From the NCBI GenBank assembly GCA_022563115.1, contig JADFNY010000011.1:1-18488 (forward strand): a DNA stretch of 18,488 bases, read 5' to 3'. The notes below the pieces were generated by a model. The model had not been told where the DNA came from, did not search any database, and saw only the letters and a program-made list of their open reading frames with translations. The stretch is from Acidobacteriota bacterium (GTDB lineage: Bacteria; Acidobacteriota; UBA890). Both the position numbers and the translations under genes were made by a program. Shown here piece by piece: positions 1-7,427 of the stretch. Position 1 is the first letter of the stretch. Each line of letters begins with the position of its first letter.

Positions 1-1015
1 TCCCGGCTTCCCGACAGGCCTGGTTGACCGACCCCGCCACCACGTAGTCGGCTCCCATGGCGAAGGCCGCGGCCACCGAATGTGGCGTCGAGATGCCCCC
101 CGCGGCACCAACCCTCAAAGGAACGGCGTAGCCGTGCTCGGCCTGCAGCCGATCGCGCAGAGCGAGCATCGTGGGAAGGAGAGTGATCGCGGGCTGGTTG
201 TCGGTGTGACCGCCCGAGTCCGCTTCCACGGTGAGGTCCTGAGCCACCGGAATAGACTCGGCCATGCGGGCCTGCTCGTCGGTCAGCTCGCCTCGGGAGA
301 CCAGCTCCGCCACCATCTTGGTGGGGGCGGGCCCGAGGAACTTCCGTGCGACTTCGATCCGCGACACCTTGGCCACGATCCGATTCGGGGCCATCACCCG
401 GCCCGAGGCGTCGGCGTGGATACCATGCAGCCGGTAGCGCACCAGGGGTAGCGTCAGGTCCATGTACGCCGAGGCCGACACGCGATTCACACCCCGGCGC
501 ACATAGAGGTCGGCCACCGCCTCCTCCAGCCGCGGCTCGTAAGGACTGTGGATCAGGTTGAAGCCCCAGGGCAGGCGCCCGAGACGGGTGGAGATGCTGT
601 CGATGGCGTCCTCGACCGGACCCGGAGCGAGCCCCGCGGCGCCGAAGAAGGCGAGCATTCCCGCCCGGCCCATCGCCTCCACCAGCTCCGCCGACGCGAT
701 TCCGTTGGCCATGGCCCCGGCCACGTAGCAGAAGCGCACGCCGTGGTCCCGGGCAAAGCTGGCGGAGCCGAGATGTCGAGGCCGGCACGCGGGCGCGACG
801 GCCAGGAGGGGGGCGCCGTCGCCGCCCTGGTCAACGCCCAGCTCGGCCCGCCCCTCGTGGGAAAAGGCGAGCGCGCCGGCGTAGTCGAGCAGATAGAGCG
901 GCCGTCCTACGCGGCTCAAGCCCTCGGAGAGGCTGTCTGAGGCGGGGTACACGCTCGCGGCGGGCCCGCTCCACCATCCCACCTGAGTTCCGGATCTGGT
1001 CTGTAAATTAGACAT
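1..1015 (-). CDS. pfaD: PfaD-family enoyl reductase (PUFA/polyketide synthase partner), C-terminus cut by window edge
   Basis: FMN-dependent TIM-barrel protein of the PfaD/PksE group (nitronate monooxygenase superfamily). Family members act in trans as enoyl reductases for polyunsaturated fatty acid or polyketide synthases in the cytoplasm. The reading frame is open from ATG at 1015 to base 1 and gives 338 residues of a family that is usually about 500-560 long, so the C-terminal third lies outside. Visible hallmarks are the N-terminal GWWSGP segment, LPWGFNLIHSPYEP near residues 145-160, VEADSGGHTDNQPAI near 265-280, and GGISTPHSVAAAFAMGADYV followed by GSVNQACREAG at the edge. The Rieske ORF ends 43 bp upstream, so the two may be cotranscribed. 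The ribosome binding site is poor (only a GGGGCACGGG stretch). The family call is firm; the identity of the partner synthase is unknown. Confidence 0.9.
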   Translation of the reverse strand, partial: MSNLQTRSGTQVGWWSGPAASVYPASDSLSEGLSRVGRPLYLLDYAGALAFSHEGRAELGVDQGGDGAPLLAVAPACRPRHLGSASFARDHGVRFCYVAGAMANGIASAELVEAMGRAGMLAFFGAAGLAPGPVEDAIDSISTRLGRLPWGFNLIHSPYEPRLEEAVADLYVRRGVNRVSASAYMDLTLPLVRYRLHGIHADASGRVMAPNRIVAKVSRIEVARKFLGPAPTKMVAELVSRGELTDEQARMAESIPVAQDLTVEADSGGHTDNQPAITLLPTMLALRDRLQAEHGYAVPLRVGAAGGISTPHSVAAAFAMGADYVVAGSVNQACREAG

Positions 1016-1058
1016 CCCGTGCCCCGTAAATGCGCGTCGTCTGGCCGCTGGCGGCGGA

Positions 1059-1550
1059 TCAGTCGCCGACCCCAGCGTAGCGAACTCCGGCGAGGGAGGC
1101 CATGTCGCGGCTCCAGGTCGTGAGATCGTCCACATCGAACTGGTTCAGGTGCGCGTGCCCGCAGGCGCGGGCCATCACCTGCATCAGTTCCACCGCCGCG
1201 CTGAGGAAGGTGTTCAATCGGCGGGCCGACTCCTCGATCACGAGGCGGGCGCGGAAATGTTTCTGCTGGGTGGCGATCCCCACCGGGCAGTTGTTGGTGC
1301 CCCGTGGCGTCACGCCGGTCTCGCGGTCGTAGCTCCAGCCGTGGACGCCACACACCAGCCGATCGCCTTCGACACGGCCGTCGGCAAGCAAGACGCCGCG
1401 ATGCAGGCAACGGCCATAGAAGACCGATGCGTCGGTGCCGACCCTCAAGACGACGAGATCGACGCCCGCCACCAGCGCGTAGGCGAGTTTGCCGTCCTCG
1501 AGGTCGGTCCACGCCGCAACCCGGGTCCTTCTCTGTGCCGTCTCGCTCAA
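1059..1550 (-). CDS. Rieske 2Fe-2S domain fused to the C-terminal tail of a glutamate-synthase-like protein; catalytic centre missing
   Basis: 163 residues. Residues 1-80 form a Rieske-type 2Fe-2S domain with C48-x-H50 and C67-xx-H70 (CLHRG and CGVHGW). From residue 85 the sequence switches to TNNCPVGIATQ and then RLVIEESARR and ARACGHAHLNQFDVDDLTTW. This is the end of an FMN-binding glutamate synthase (GltB/GltS) domain just after its iron-sulfur cysteines. Fusions of an N-terminal Rieske domain with a full FMN glutamate-synthase domain are known. Here the roughly 300-400 residue FMN and substrate barrel is absent, and the upstream cluster cysteines are absent with it. The reading frame stays intact across the joint (residues 81-85, about 1296-1311). 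The start is TTG with a strong AGGAGG 4 bases upstream. It could be an in-frame deletion relic, an assembly collapse, or a genuine small electron-transfer protein. Confidence 0.8.
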   Translation of the reverse strand: MSETAQRRTRVAAWTDLEDGKLAYALVAGVDLVVLRVGTDASVFYGRCLHRGVLLADGRVEGDRLVCGVHGWSYDRETGVTPRGTNNCPVGIATQQKHFRARLVIEESARRLNTFLSAAVELMQVMARACGHAHLNQFDVDDLTTWSRDMASLAGVRYAGVGD

Positions 1551-1554
1551 GTGT

Positions 1555-1560
1555 CCTCCT
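1555..1560 (-). promoter_or_regulatory. Shine-Dalgarno supporting a TTG start
   Basis: Reads AGGAGG on the minus strand, 4 bases before TTG at 1550. It is the reason for accepting the non-ATG start of the Rieske gene. Confidence 0.7.
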
Positions 1561-1673
1561 CGTTGGGACGAATCAATCAGAAGCGTGATCGAATGGCAAT
1601 GACTCGGTGCGGCACGGGGTGCGCTTCGACGGAGCGACGACGACCCTAGCGTCCGCCGATCGCTCGAAGCGGG

Positions 1674-2132
1674 CTAGTCGGGGCCGAACGGCTCCTCTTC
1701 GTCCGGGGCGAACACAGCGGGTGGGCTCGTCTCGCCCACGCCGAGCTCGAGGGCCTCGTCGAGCAGGAACAGGTCGGTCAGCAGGGCCCGTAGATGAATC
1801 GACGCGTTGAGGTTGTCGATGAGCTGCGAGCTCATGGCGTCGCGGGCGAGGACCATGCTGACGGCCGCGAGCGAGGCCGCGGCGTCTCGCTCTAGTACGT
1901 CGACGAAGGGCCCGACGGCGGCGGTCGCGGCGGCCTCACCGTCGTCGCCGGCATCGTCGAGGACGGCGCGCACCGCGTCGCCCATGCCCTCGAGGGCGGC
2001 CGCCGTGTTTTCGAGGTGGGAGCGCAGTGGCGAGGCGCCGTCGGTCTGCATGCCGCGAGCAGCGTACGAGAGCATGAACTCGTACGCCGTCTCGATGGTG
2101 ACCATCCGGTTCTTGAGGTCTTGGCGCGACAA
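1674..2132 (-). CDS. small helical protein of unknown function
   Basis: 152 residues if translation starts at TTG 2132; ATG at 2105 (MVTIETAYEFML) is an alternative. Neither has a convincing ribosome binding site, and an in-frame TAA lies upstream at 2150. The protein is predicted to be almost all helix and acidic, with two conserved-looking blocks: ETAYEFMLSYAARGMQTD near the N-terminus and SSQLIDNLNASIHLRALLTD near residues 100-120. It has no signal peptide, membrane helix or metal motif. I cannot name the family. It lies between the cytochrome b operon (gap 122 bp, containing the dispersed repeat) and the Rieske gene (gap 123 bp), on the same strand. Codon use is like its neighbours and the frame is clean, so a real gene is likely, but a function is not inferable. 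Confidence 0.65.
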   Translation of the reverse strand: MSRQDLKNRMVTIETAYEFMLSYAARGMQTDGASPLRSHLENTAAALEGMGDAVRAVLDDAGDDGEAAATAAVGPFVDVLERDAAASLAAVSMVLARDAMSSQLIDNLNASIHLRALLTDLFLLDEALELGVGETSPPAVFAPDEEEPFGPD

Positions 2133-2150
2133 AGGTTCGGATCCCGGTTA

Positions 2151-2188
2151 GCAGGCCGCGGTGAAAGCTTGATGGGTCTGGTTACGCC
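2151..2188. repeat. dispersed intergenic repeat, copy A
   Basis: A 38-bp element beginning gcaggccgcg and ending acgcc. It matches the copy at 7351 at about 34 of 38 positions once the extra 19-bp unit of that copy is removed. It lies in the gap after the cytochrome b stop codon, in the same orientation as the other copy and exactly 5200 bp from it. Confidence 0.7.
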
Positions 2189-2254
2189 ACGGCCGCCTCG
2201 CATCTGCCCCCACGGTGCCCGTAACGGCACACCCGGGAGTTCTTCAGCACCCTG

Positions 2255-3124
2255 CTAGTCTCGTGCCGCCCAGCGCTCCGGGTCGTGGTGCTCGGCGTAT
2301 TTTTCCCGGCTGATCCGGCCGTGGATCATCGACCAGGTGAGCCAGCGCTTCTCGGGCAGGATGGCGAAGTACACGTGGGTGATGATCAGCGCCACGAGTC
2401 CGACCGCCGAGAGCCCGTGGACGACGTAGACCCAACCCCAGGTCTGCTCCCCGAACATGTAGGGGTCGCGTGCAAACAGCGGCGTATCGATTCGGAACAT
2501 CATCAGCACACCGGTGATCATCACGCCGAATCCGGCCACCGCAACGGCGTGGTGGTAGAGCTTGTTCTCCAGCGGATACTTGCCCGGCAAGGCCGGTTCG
2601 GACCCCTCCCGCCCGATGCTGCGCCAAAAGCGCCTCCACATGTCGCGGGCGTCGCCGGGCCCGATCCATACGGCCTTCAGATCCATGACGAACGTCGCGT
2701 GAACGATGTGGAACAGGATCGAGGCGATCAGAATGAGACCGGCAACCCAGTGGATCGTCAGCCACGGGAACTGGATGCCGAGCAGCGGGAAAAAGGCGGT
2801 GATCAGAAGGACGAACATCGCCGCCGACATCGTCCAGTGAAAGAGCCTCGAGCCGAGTGAGTGACGCTTGACGCTTGCCGGTGCGGCATCGCTCGCAACC
2901 CCCGTTTCGGCGACCGGTGTCCCCGGGTCGTCGACCACAGGGCTCACCTCAGCGGCCGCTTTCTCCGCCGTCGCGCCGTGGGCCGGAAACCACAGTTTGC
3001 GCATCACCAGGTGCCCGCCAACAAACAGCACCCCGAAGATCAGCGCCGCCCACAGCAGGTCCCAGGAGATCCGTACGAGGATCTCCTGGCCCCACGGATT
3101 CGAATCGTACTGGAAAAAATCCAT
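2255..3124 (-). CDS. multi-haem b-type membrane cytochrome (b561/formate dehydrogenase gamma type)
   Basis: 289 residues. A first membrane helix at about residues 22-42 is followed by a linker rich in Ala, Val, Pro and Asp (about 50-85). Then comes a four-helix cytochrome b domain with helices near 95-116, 122-145, 190-210 and 232-255. Candidate haem-ligand histidines are H96 (RLFHW), H125 (IHW), H139/H142 (LFHIVH), H191/H192 (LYHH), H236 and H250 (ITHVYF). This matches the FdnI/b561 pattern of quinone-reducing anchor subunits. The gene starts 2 bp after the FAD subunit stop, so translation is probably coupled. In this operon it most likely takes electrons from the exported molybdenum hydroxylase to quinone. 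The N-terminal extra helix and linker are an addition to the usual four-helix core. Confidence 0.85.
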   Translation of the reverse strand: MDFFQYDSNPWGQEILVRISWDLLWAALIFGVLFVGGHLVMRKLWFPAHGATAEKAAAEVSPVVDDPGTPVAETGVASDAAPASVKRHSLGSRLFHWTMSAAMFVLLITAFFPLLGIQFPWLTIHWVAGLILIASILFHIVHATFVMDLKAVWIGPGDARDMWRRFWRSIGREGSEPALPGKYPLENKLYHHAVAVAGFGVMITGVLMMFRIDTPLFARDPYMFGEQTWGWVYVVHGLSAVGLVALIITHVYFAILPEKRWLTWSMIHGRISREKYAEHHDPERWAARD

Positions 3125-3126
3125 GC

Positions 3127-4128
3127 TTACTGCACCTCGGCGTCGCGGATGGCCCGCTTCACGAGGTTCCGCAGAAGCGGGACCTTGTAGGCGTTCTGGC
3201 GCAGCAGGTGTGCTCCCTGGATGGCCATTTCACCGGCCGCCAAGGCGACGTCTTCGTTGATCGGCTGGCCGCGGAGCTGGTCCTCGACGCGGGTCAGGCG
3301 CATCGGATACGGCGCTACCGCGTTGACCGCCAAGCGGATGTCCTGAATCGTCCCGCCGCTCGTTTTAATCGCCGTCGCGACGTTGACGAGCGGGAAGTCC
3401 CACGACTGCCGGTCGCGTGCCTTCTCGAAGTAGAACGCGCTGTCGGCCCACTCGGCCGGAATGCGAACCGCGGTCACCAGGTCGCCCGGCTTCAGCACGG
3501 TCATCCGAGTGATGTCGGTGCTCGGGCCGATGAAGAAGTCCTCAGCGTCGAAGACCCGCTCGCTGCCGCCGCTGCGAACCACGATCTTGGCGTCGAGCGC
3601 GATCAACGCCGGCGCCGTGTCGGACGGGTTGACGGCAACGCAACGCGAGGCGCCGAAGATGCAGTGCTCGCGATTCATTGAAGTCGGCGTGTCGGCGTAG
3701 CAGATGTTGCCGCCATCCCTGTAGCAGGGCCAACCACCGCGGTAGTACCAGCAGCGGGTGTCCTGGGAGATGTTGCCGCCGATCGTTCCCTGGTTGCGGA
3801 TCTGCGGCGTCGCCACGGCGTACGCCGCGGTCGAGAGTACGCCGAAGCGCTGCCGGATCGTCTCGTTGGTGACGATCTCGGTGAGCGTCGTCATGGCGCC
3901 GATCTCGAGGCCGCCGTCGCTGTCGCGAATCCCCTTGAGCTCCTCGACGCCGCTGACGTCGATCACGACGCGGGGCCGCCGGTGGCGCATCTTGAACCAC
4001 TCGAAGCTATCGAGCCCTCCGGCAAGCACCCAACCGTCGTCGAAGCGGCCGAGCAAATCGACCGTTTCGTCGATGCTCGCCGGTTGGAAGAGCTCGAAGG
4101 CCGCCATCATGTCGCGGATAATCGCCAT
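3127..4128 (-). CDS. FAD-binding subunit of a molybdenum hydroxylase (XDH medium subunit), with HcrB-like cysteine insert
   Basis: 333 residues, PCMH-type FAD domain followed by the CO dehydrogenase flavoprotein C-terminal domain. FAD contacts are visible as AGGLDSFEWFK (residues 36-46) and GTIGGNIS (114-121). Between about 122 and 165 is an insert with five cysteines (C126, C135, C143, C156, C163), in the place where HcrB of 4-hydroxybenzoyl-CoA reductase holds an extra [4Fe-4S] cluster. An additional iron-sulfur cluster is therefore likely; this is inferred from the family. Electrons would pass from Mo via two 2Fe-2S clusters to FAD and this cluster. The start ATG has a strong AAGGAGGAG 4 bases upstream. 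The large-subunit gene ends 15 bp before this start. No signal peptide, so export would depend on the Tat-carrying small subunit. Confidence 0.92.
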   Translation of the reverse strand: MAIIRDMMAAFELFQPASIDETVDLLGRFDDGWVLAGGLDSFEWFKMRHRRPRVVIDVSGVEELKGIRDSDGGLEIGAMTTLTEIVTNETIRQRFGVLSTAAYAVATPQIRNQGTIGGNISQDTRCWYYRGGWPCYRDGGNICYADTPTSMNREHCIFGASRCVAVNPSDTAPALIALDAKIVVRSGGSERVFDAEDFFIGPSTDITRMTVLKPGDLVTAVRIPAEWADSAFYFEKARDRQSWDFPLVNVATAIKTSGGTIQDIRLAVNAVAPYPMRLTRVEDQLRGQPINEDVALAAGEMAIQGAHLLRQNAYKVPLLRNLVKRAIRDAEVQ

Positions 4129-4143
4129 CGTTCTCCTCCTTTC

Positions 4144-6561
4144 CTAGATGTGAGCCGTGAGGCCGCGGAACGGTTGCGGCTGGTCTTCGAGGGCGGCCAT
4201 GATCATGTCGGTGGTAATCGGCGTGCGATTGAAGCCGACGCCGCCGAGCGCATCTTCGATGGCGCCGGCGATCGCTCCGGCCCCCGCTCCCATAGGCGGC
4301 TCTCCGATTCCCTTGCACCCCACGGGGTTGAACGGATCGGGCTCGTCGACCGCGACCACATCCATGTCCAGCGGCACGTCGAGAATCGTCGGCGGCTTCG
4401 CCATATGGAATCCCTTGGTGAAGGGCACGCCCCACTGCGGGTCGTAGACCCACTTCTGGCTGCGCGCCACGCCGAACCCCTGGATGCTGCCGCCGAGCAC
4501 CTGGGCACGGAGGCTGCGCGGGTTCAGCACCGTGCCACAATCGGTGGCGCCGACGTACTCGATGATGTCGACCATGCCGGTTTCGATGTCGACCTCGACA
4601 CGCGCGAAGCCGACGACCCACGACTGCAGCCGTCCGCCGCGCTCGAAGTTGTCCCTCGAGACGCCCATCAGGCCCTGCCCGACGAGGGCGGTGGCCGAGG
4701 CCACCGTCATGTCGTTGAGATCCTCGGGCAACTCGTGTCCATCGAAGATACCGCCGAGCTCGATGGCGCGCGACGCGGCGCGATTGAAGCTCATCGTTCG
4801 GGCGCGATCCGAGGCGTGAACGACCCGTCCACCGGTTACTTCGTACTCGGCCGGCGAGCCGCCCAGGTCCATCGCCGCGATCTGCTGGAGCTTGCGCTTC
4901 AGATCGAGGCCGGCGGCCCAGTTGGCGCGGGTGTGGGCGTGGGTCGTCTGGCTGCCGGCCTGCACCGAGCTCCAAGGCAGGTGCCGGCTGGTGTCGCCCC
5001 AGATGATCTCGCACTGGTCCCAGGAGATATCGATGCACTCGGCGGCCGCCTTGCCGGTGTCAGCGATCGAGTGGGTGCCGAGATTACCGATGCCCTGATG
5101 GATGTACAGCTTGCCGTCGGGCCGCAACACGGCGAGCCCGTCGAAGCCGAAGCTGCCGGCGGTGTACGGGCTCGCCGCCACACCGATGCCGGTGACCTTC
5201 GTGCCTTCTCGCCGCCCCGACATGGCCGACTTCCGCGCCCACTCGAACCTCTCTGCGCCCAATTCGAGTGCCTCACGAACGAAGCAGCTCGATAGTTGGG
5301 TCTGGGCCGGACCCATGGTGGCGTTGTGGCCCGGCAAGTTGGCGCGTAGATGGTCGACCCTATCGATCCCGAGCTCCCGGCACGCCTTATCCATGAGCGG
5401 GGCCATCATCGCGACCTCTTGCACACCCCCCGGCCCGCGCTGGGCGCCGCGGGGCGGCGTGTTGGTGAAAATCGTGATGCCCCGGAAGCGCATGTTCTCC
5501 GGCTGGTAGGTCAGGTGCGCCATGGTGGCGGCCGTGTTGTGGTCCCCCTGGCTGCCGTAAGGGCCGTTGTCCTGCACGATGTACATGTCGATGGCGGTGA
5601 CCCGACCGTCACGGCGCATGCCGATCTTGATCCACGACTGGAATCCGGGTCGGGCCCGGCCGAAGTAATTCTCCTCGTCGCGCGTCACCCGGAGCATCAC
5701 CGGGCGGCCCGTCTTGCGGGCGAGCAGCGCCGGGATCGGCATGTTGACGGTGCCGGAGATCTTGCTCCCGAAGCCGCCGCCGCAATACTCGCCCACCACT
5801 ACGACGTCGGACGGATCGATGCCGACACCGCGCGCCACCGGAGCCACCGTGCGCGCCGTGCTCTGCGTCGAAACGTGGATGTGGAGCTTTCTGCCGCGCC
5901 AGTACGCCATGCAGCTCCGCGGCTCGAGCGGGTGGTGGGTTTGCGACTGGTGGAAGACGTTCTCCTCGATGATAACGTCGGCCTCGGCGAAGCCGGCATC
6001 GATATCGCCGATCGACCATTCCCTGGTCGGCTCGCCCATGGGGAGGCCGTCCTCGCCGGCGGCGGCCCAAACCTCCTGCGACCACTTGCGCGACTCAAGC
6101 ACTGTTTGGTCCTCAACGCGCATCGAGATGTTGCCGTCGACGCGGGCGTCGGGGCCACCGGGCCGCAGGCTATCGAGCGGATCGATCACAAAGGGCAGGG
6201 GCTCCAGACCGATGCCGATCCTGTCGATGGCGTCGGCCGCCGTCGTCTCGTCGACCGCGGCAACCGCCAGAATCGGCTCGCCTTCGTAGAGTGGCTCCAT
6301 GGTCAGAGCTCGCTCGTCATTCGGGGCCCCGCGACCCTCGGGCAGATCGTCGGCGGTCAGGATCGCTTCGACCCCAGGCATCGCCAACGCGTCGCTAGCG
6401 TCGATGCGGGTGACCCGGCAATGCGGCATCGGGCTAACCAGCAGCTTGGCGAACAGCATCCCTTCGGCGCGGAAATCCTCGGCGTACTTTGCCCGCCCGG
6501 TGATCTTTGCCTCCAGATCGGGGGGGCCGAAGTTCTTGCCGATCAGCTTGAAATCAGCCAT
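4144..6561 (-). CDS. molybdopterin-binding catalytic subunit of a xanthine dehydrogenase-family hydroxylase
   Basis: 805 residues, the usual length for the family. It opens with the small a/b hammerhead domain (GRAKYAEDF at 22-30) and then the molybdopterin domains: GGGFGSK at 261-267, NTPPRGAQRGPGGVQ at 367-381 and GIGEPP at 751-756, whose E754 is the expected catalytic glutamate. The CO dehydrogenase copper motif AYRCSFR is not present, so CO oxidation is unlikely; the true substrate (aldehyde, N-heterocycle or aromatic acyl compound) cannot be read from sequence. The start has GGAGGTG 7 bases upstream and overlaps the small-subunit stop by 8 bp, indicating translational coupling. There is no leader peptide of its own; it would ride with the Tat-tagged small subunit after cofactor loading in the cytoplasm. 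Confidence 0.95.
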   Translation of the reverse strand: MADFKLIGKNFGPPDLEAKITGRAKYAEDFRAEGMLFAKLLVSPMPHCRVTRIDASDALAMPGVEAILTADDLPEGRGAPNDERALTMEPLYEGEPILAVAAVDETTAADAIDRIGIGLEPLPFVIDPLDSLRPGGPDARVDGNISMRVEDQTVLESRKWSQEVWAAAGEDGLPMGEPTREWSIGDIDAGFAEADVIIEENVFHQSQTHHPLEPRSCMAYWRGRKLHIHVSTQSTARTVAPVARGVGIDPSDVVVVGEYCGGGFGSKISGTVNMPIPALLARKTGRPVMLRVTRDEENYFGRARPGFQSWIKIGMRRDGRVTAIDMYIVQDNGPYGSQGDHNTAATMAHLTYQPENMRFRGITIFTNTPPRGAQRGPGGVQEVAMMAPLMDKACRELGIDRVDHLRANLPGHNATMGPAQTQLSSCFVREALELGAERFEWARKSAMSGRREGTKVTGIGVAASPYTAGSFGFDGLAVLRPDGKLYIHQGIGNLGTHSIADTGKAAAECIDISWDQCEIIWGDTSRHLPWSSVQAGSQTTHAHTRANWAAGLDLKRKLQQIAAMDLGGSPAEYEVTGGRVVHASDRARTMSFNRAASRAIELGGIFDGHELPEDLNDMTVASATALVGQGLMGVSRDNFERGGRLQSWVVGFARVEVDIETGMVDIIEYVGATDCGTVLNPRSLRAQVLGGSIQGFGVARSQKWVYDPQWGVPFTKGFHMAKPPTILDVPLDMDVVAVDEPDPFNPVGCKGIGEPPMGAGAGAIAGAIEDALGGVGFNRTPITTDMIMAALEDQPQPFRGLTAHI

Positions 6562-7261
6562 TGGAGCTCACCTCCGTCGGGATTCCCTCGCGCATATAGT
6601 CAGCGGCCCGCATGCAGGAGTCGAGAATCTTGTCGTAGTCGCAGCAACGGCACAGGTTGCCGGATATGCCCTCGGCGGCCTCCCGCCGGGTCGGGTTGTC
6701 GTTGGTTGCCAGGAACCCGGTCATCGCCATGATGAAGCCCGGGGCGCAAAAGGCGCACTGGAAACCGGCCTCGTCCATCACCGCCTGCTGCACCGGGTGG
6801 AGCTCGCCGGTCGGACTCGCTAGCCCCTCGATCGTGGTGACCTGGCGCCCGCGAATGCTGTGGGCGAGGATCGAGCACGAGTATTGTGGCACCCCATCGA
6901 CCAACACCGTGCAGGCGCCGCACTCGGCCCGGTCGCAGCCGAACTTCGTGCCGGTGAGGCCGAGCTTGTAGCGCAGCACCATCGCCAGCGTGTCTTGCGG
7001 GATCACGTCCACGTGGCGCAGCTGGCCGTTGATGCTCAGTGAAATGAGTCGCTCGACCGACCCCTGGGCGCCGGCCTGCGCGTATGCCGCCGAAGCGCCG
7101 CGAAACAGGTATCCGGCCGAGTAAGCGGCGGCGCCGCTGGCGATGACCCCCTTGATGAAGGATCGCCGCGACACCGCGCGATGGGTCGCTGTGATGATCT
7201 CCACGTTCGACATCGAGGAATTCCCCAAGTTTGCATGCCCCCCGCGGGCGAGGAGGGACAT
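6554..7261 (-). CDS. 2Fe-2S subunit of the molybdenum hydroxylase with twin-arginine signal
   Basis: 235 residues from ATG 7261, or 219 from ATG 7213 (MSNVEIIT); 7261 has the slightly better AGGAAAGGGG leader. Numbering here is from the shorter form. A Tat signal SRRSFIKG at 15-22 is followed by an Ala-rich hydrophobic stretch ending near AAYAQA. The plant-type ferredoxin domain has C93, C98, C101 and C113 (C-x4-C-x2-C). The helical second domain has C153, C156, C188 and C190 (CAFC, CRC). Both 2Fe-2S clusters thus look complete. The Tat signal implies export of the folded enzyme to the periplasm, with the partner subunits carried along; the membrane cytochrome in the same operon fits this. 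It is the first gene of the four-gene operon. Confidence 0.94.
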   Translation of the reverse strand: MSLLARGGHANLGNSSMSNVEIITATHRAVSRRSFIKGVIASGAAAYSAGYLFRGASAAYAQAGAQGSVERLISLSINGQLRHVDVIPQDTLAMVLRYKLGLTGTKFGCDRAECGACTVLVDGVPQYSCSILAHSIRGRQVTTIEGLASPTGELHPVQQAVMDEAGFQCAFCAPGFIMAMTGFLATNDNPTRREAAEGISGNLCRCCDYDKILDSCMRAADYMREGIPTEVSSNG

Positions 7262-7350
7262 TTCGGTGCCCCTTTCCTACCACGTTCTTGCGGCGGCATC
7301 CACGGGAAGACGATCAAGAAAAAGCCGACCCACGTCTCCCGAATCGTAGG

Positions 7351-7407
7351 CAGGCCGCGGTGGAAGTGTGATGGGTCTGTGGAAGTGTGATGGGTCTGGT
7401 GACGCCG
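7351..7407. repeat. dispersed intergenic repeat, copy B, with internal 19-bp tandem duplication
   Basis: Same element as at 2151, but the unit gtggaagtgtgatgggtct occurs twice without a mismatch (7361-7379 and 7380-7398). The flanking gcaggccgcg is identical to copy A, and ggtgacgcc differs from copy A at one base. It lies 20 bp after the stop of the Tm-1-like gene and upstream of the molybdenum hydroxylase operon, in that operon's probable leader region. Confidence 0.75.
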
Positions 7408-7427
7408 TCAGCTCCGACTCGACCGGC

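Noticed and set aside
3982..5295. 437-codon open frame on the plus strand
   Set aside because: It lies opposite the molybdopterin and FAD subunits, has no recognisable domain, and is a product of GC-rich codon bias on the complementary strand.
4144..6561. Aerobic CO dehydrogenase large subunit
   Set aside because: The copper-ligand loop AYRCSFR is missing; the protein belongs to the broader xanthine dehydrogenase family.
5350..6732. 460-codon open frame on the plus strand
   Set aside because: Antisense shadow of the molybdopterin subunit; low-complexity Arg/Gly/His-rich product.
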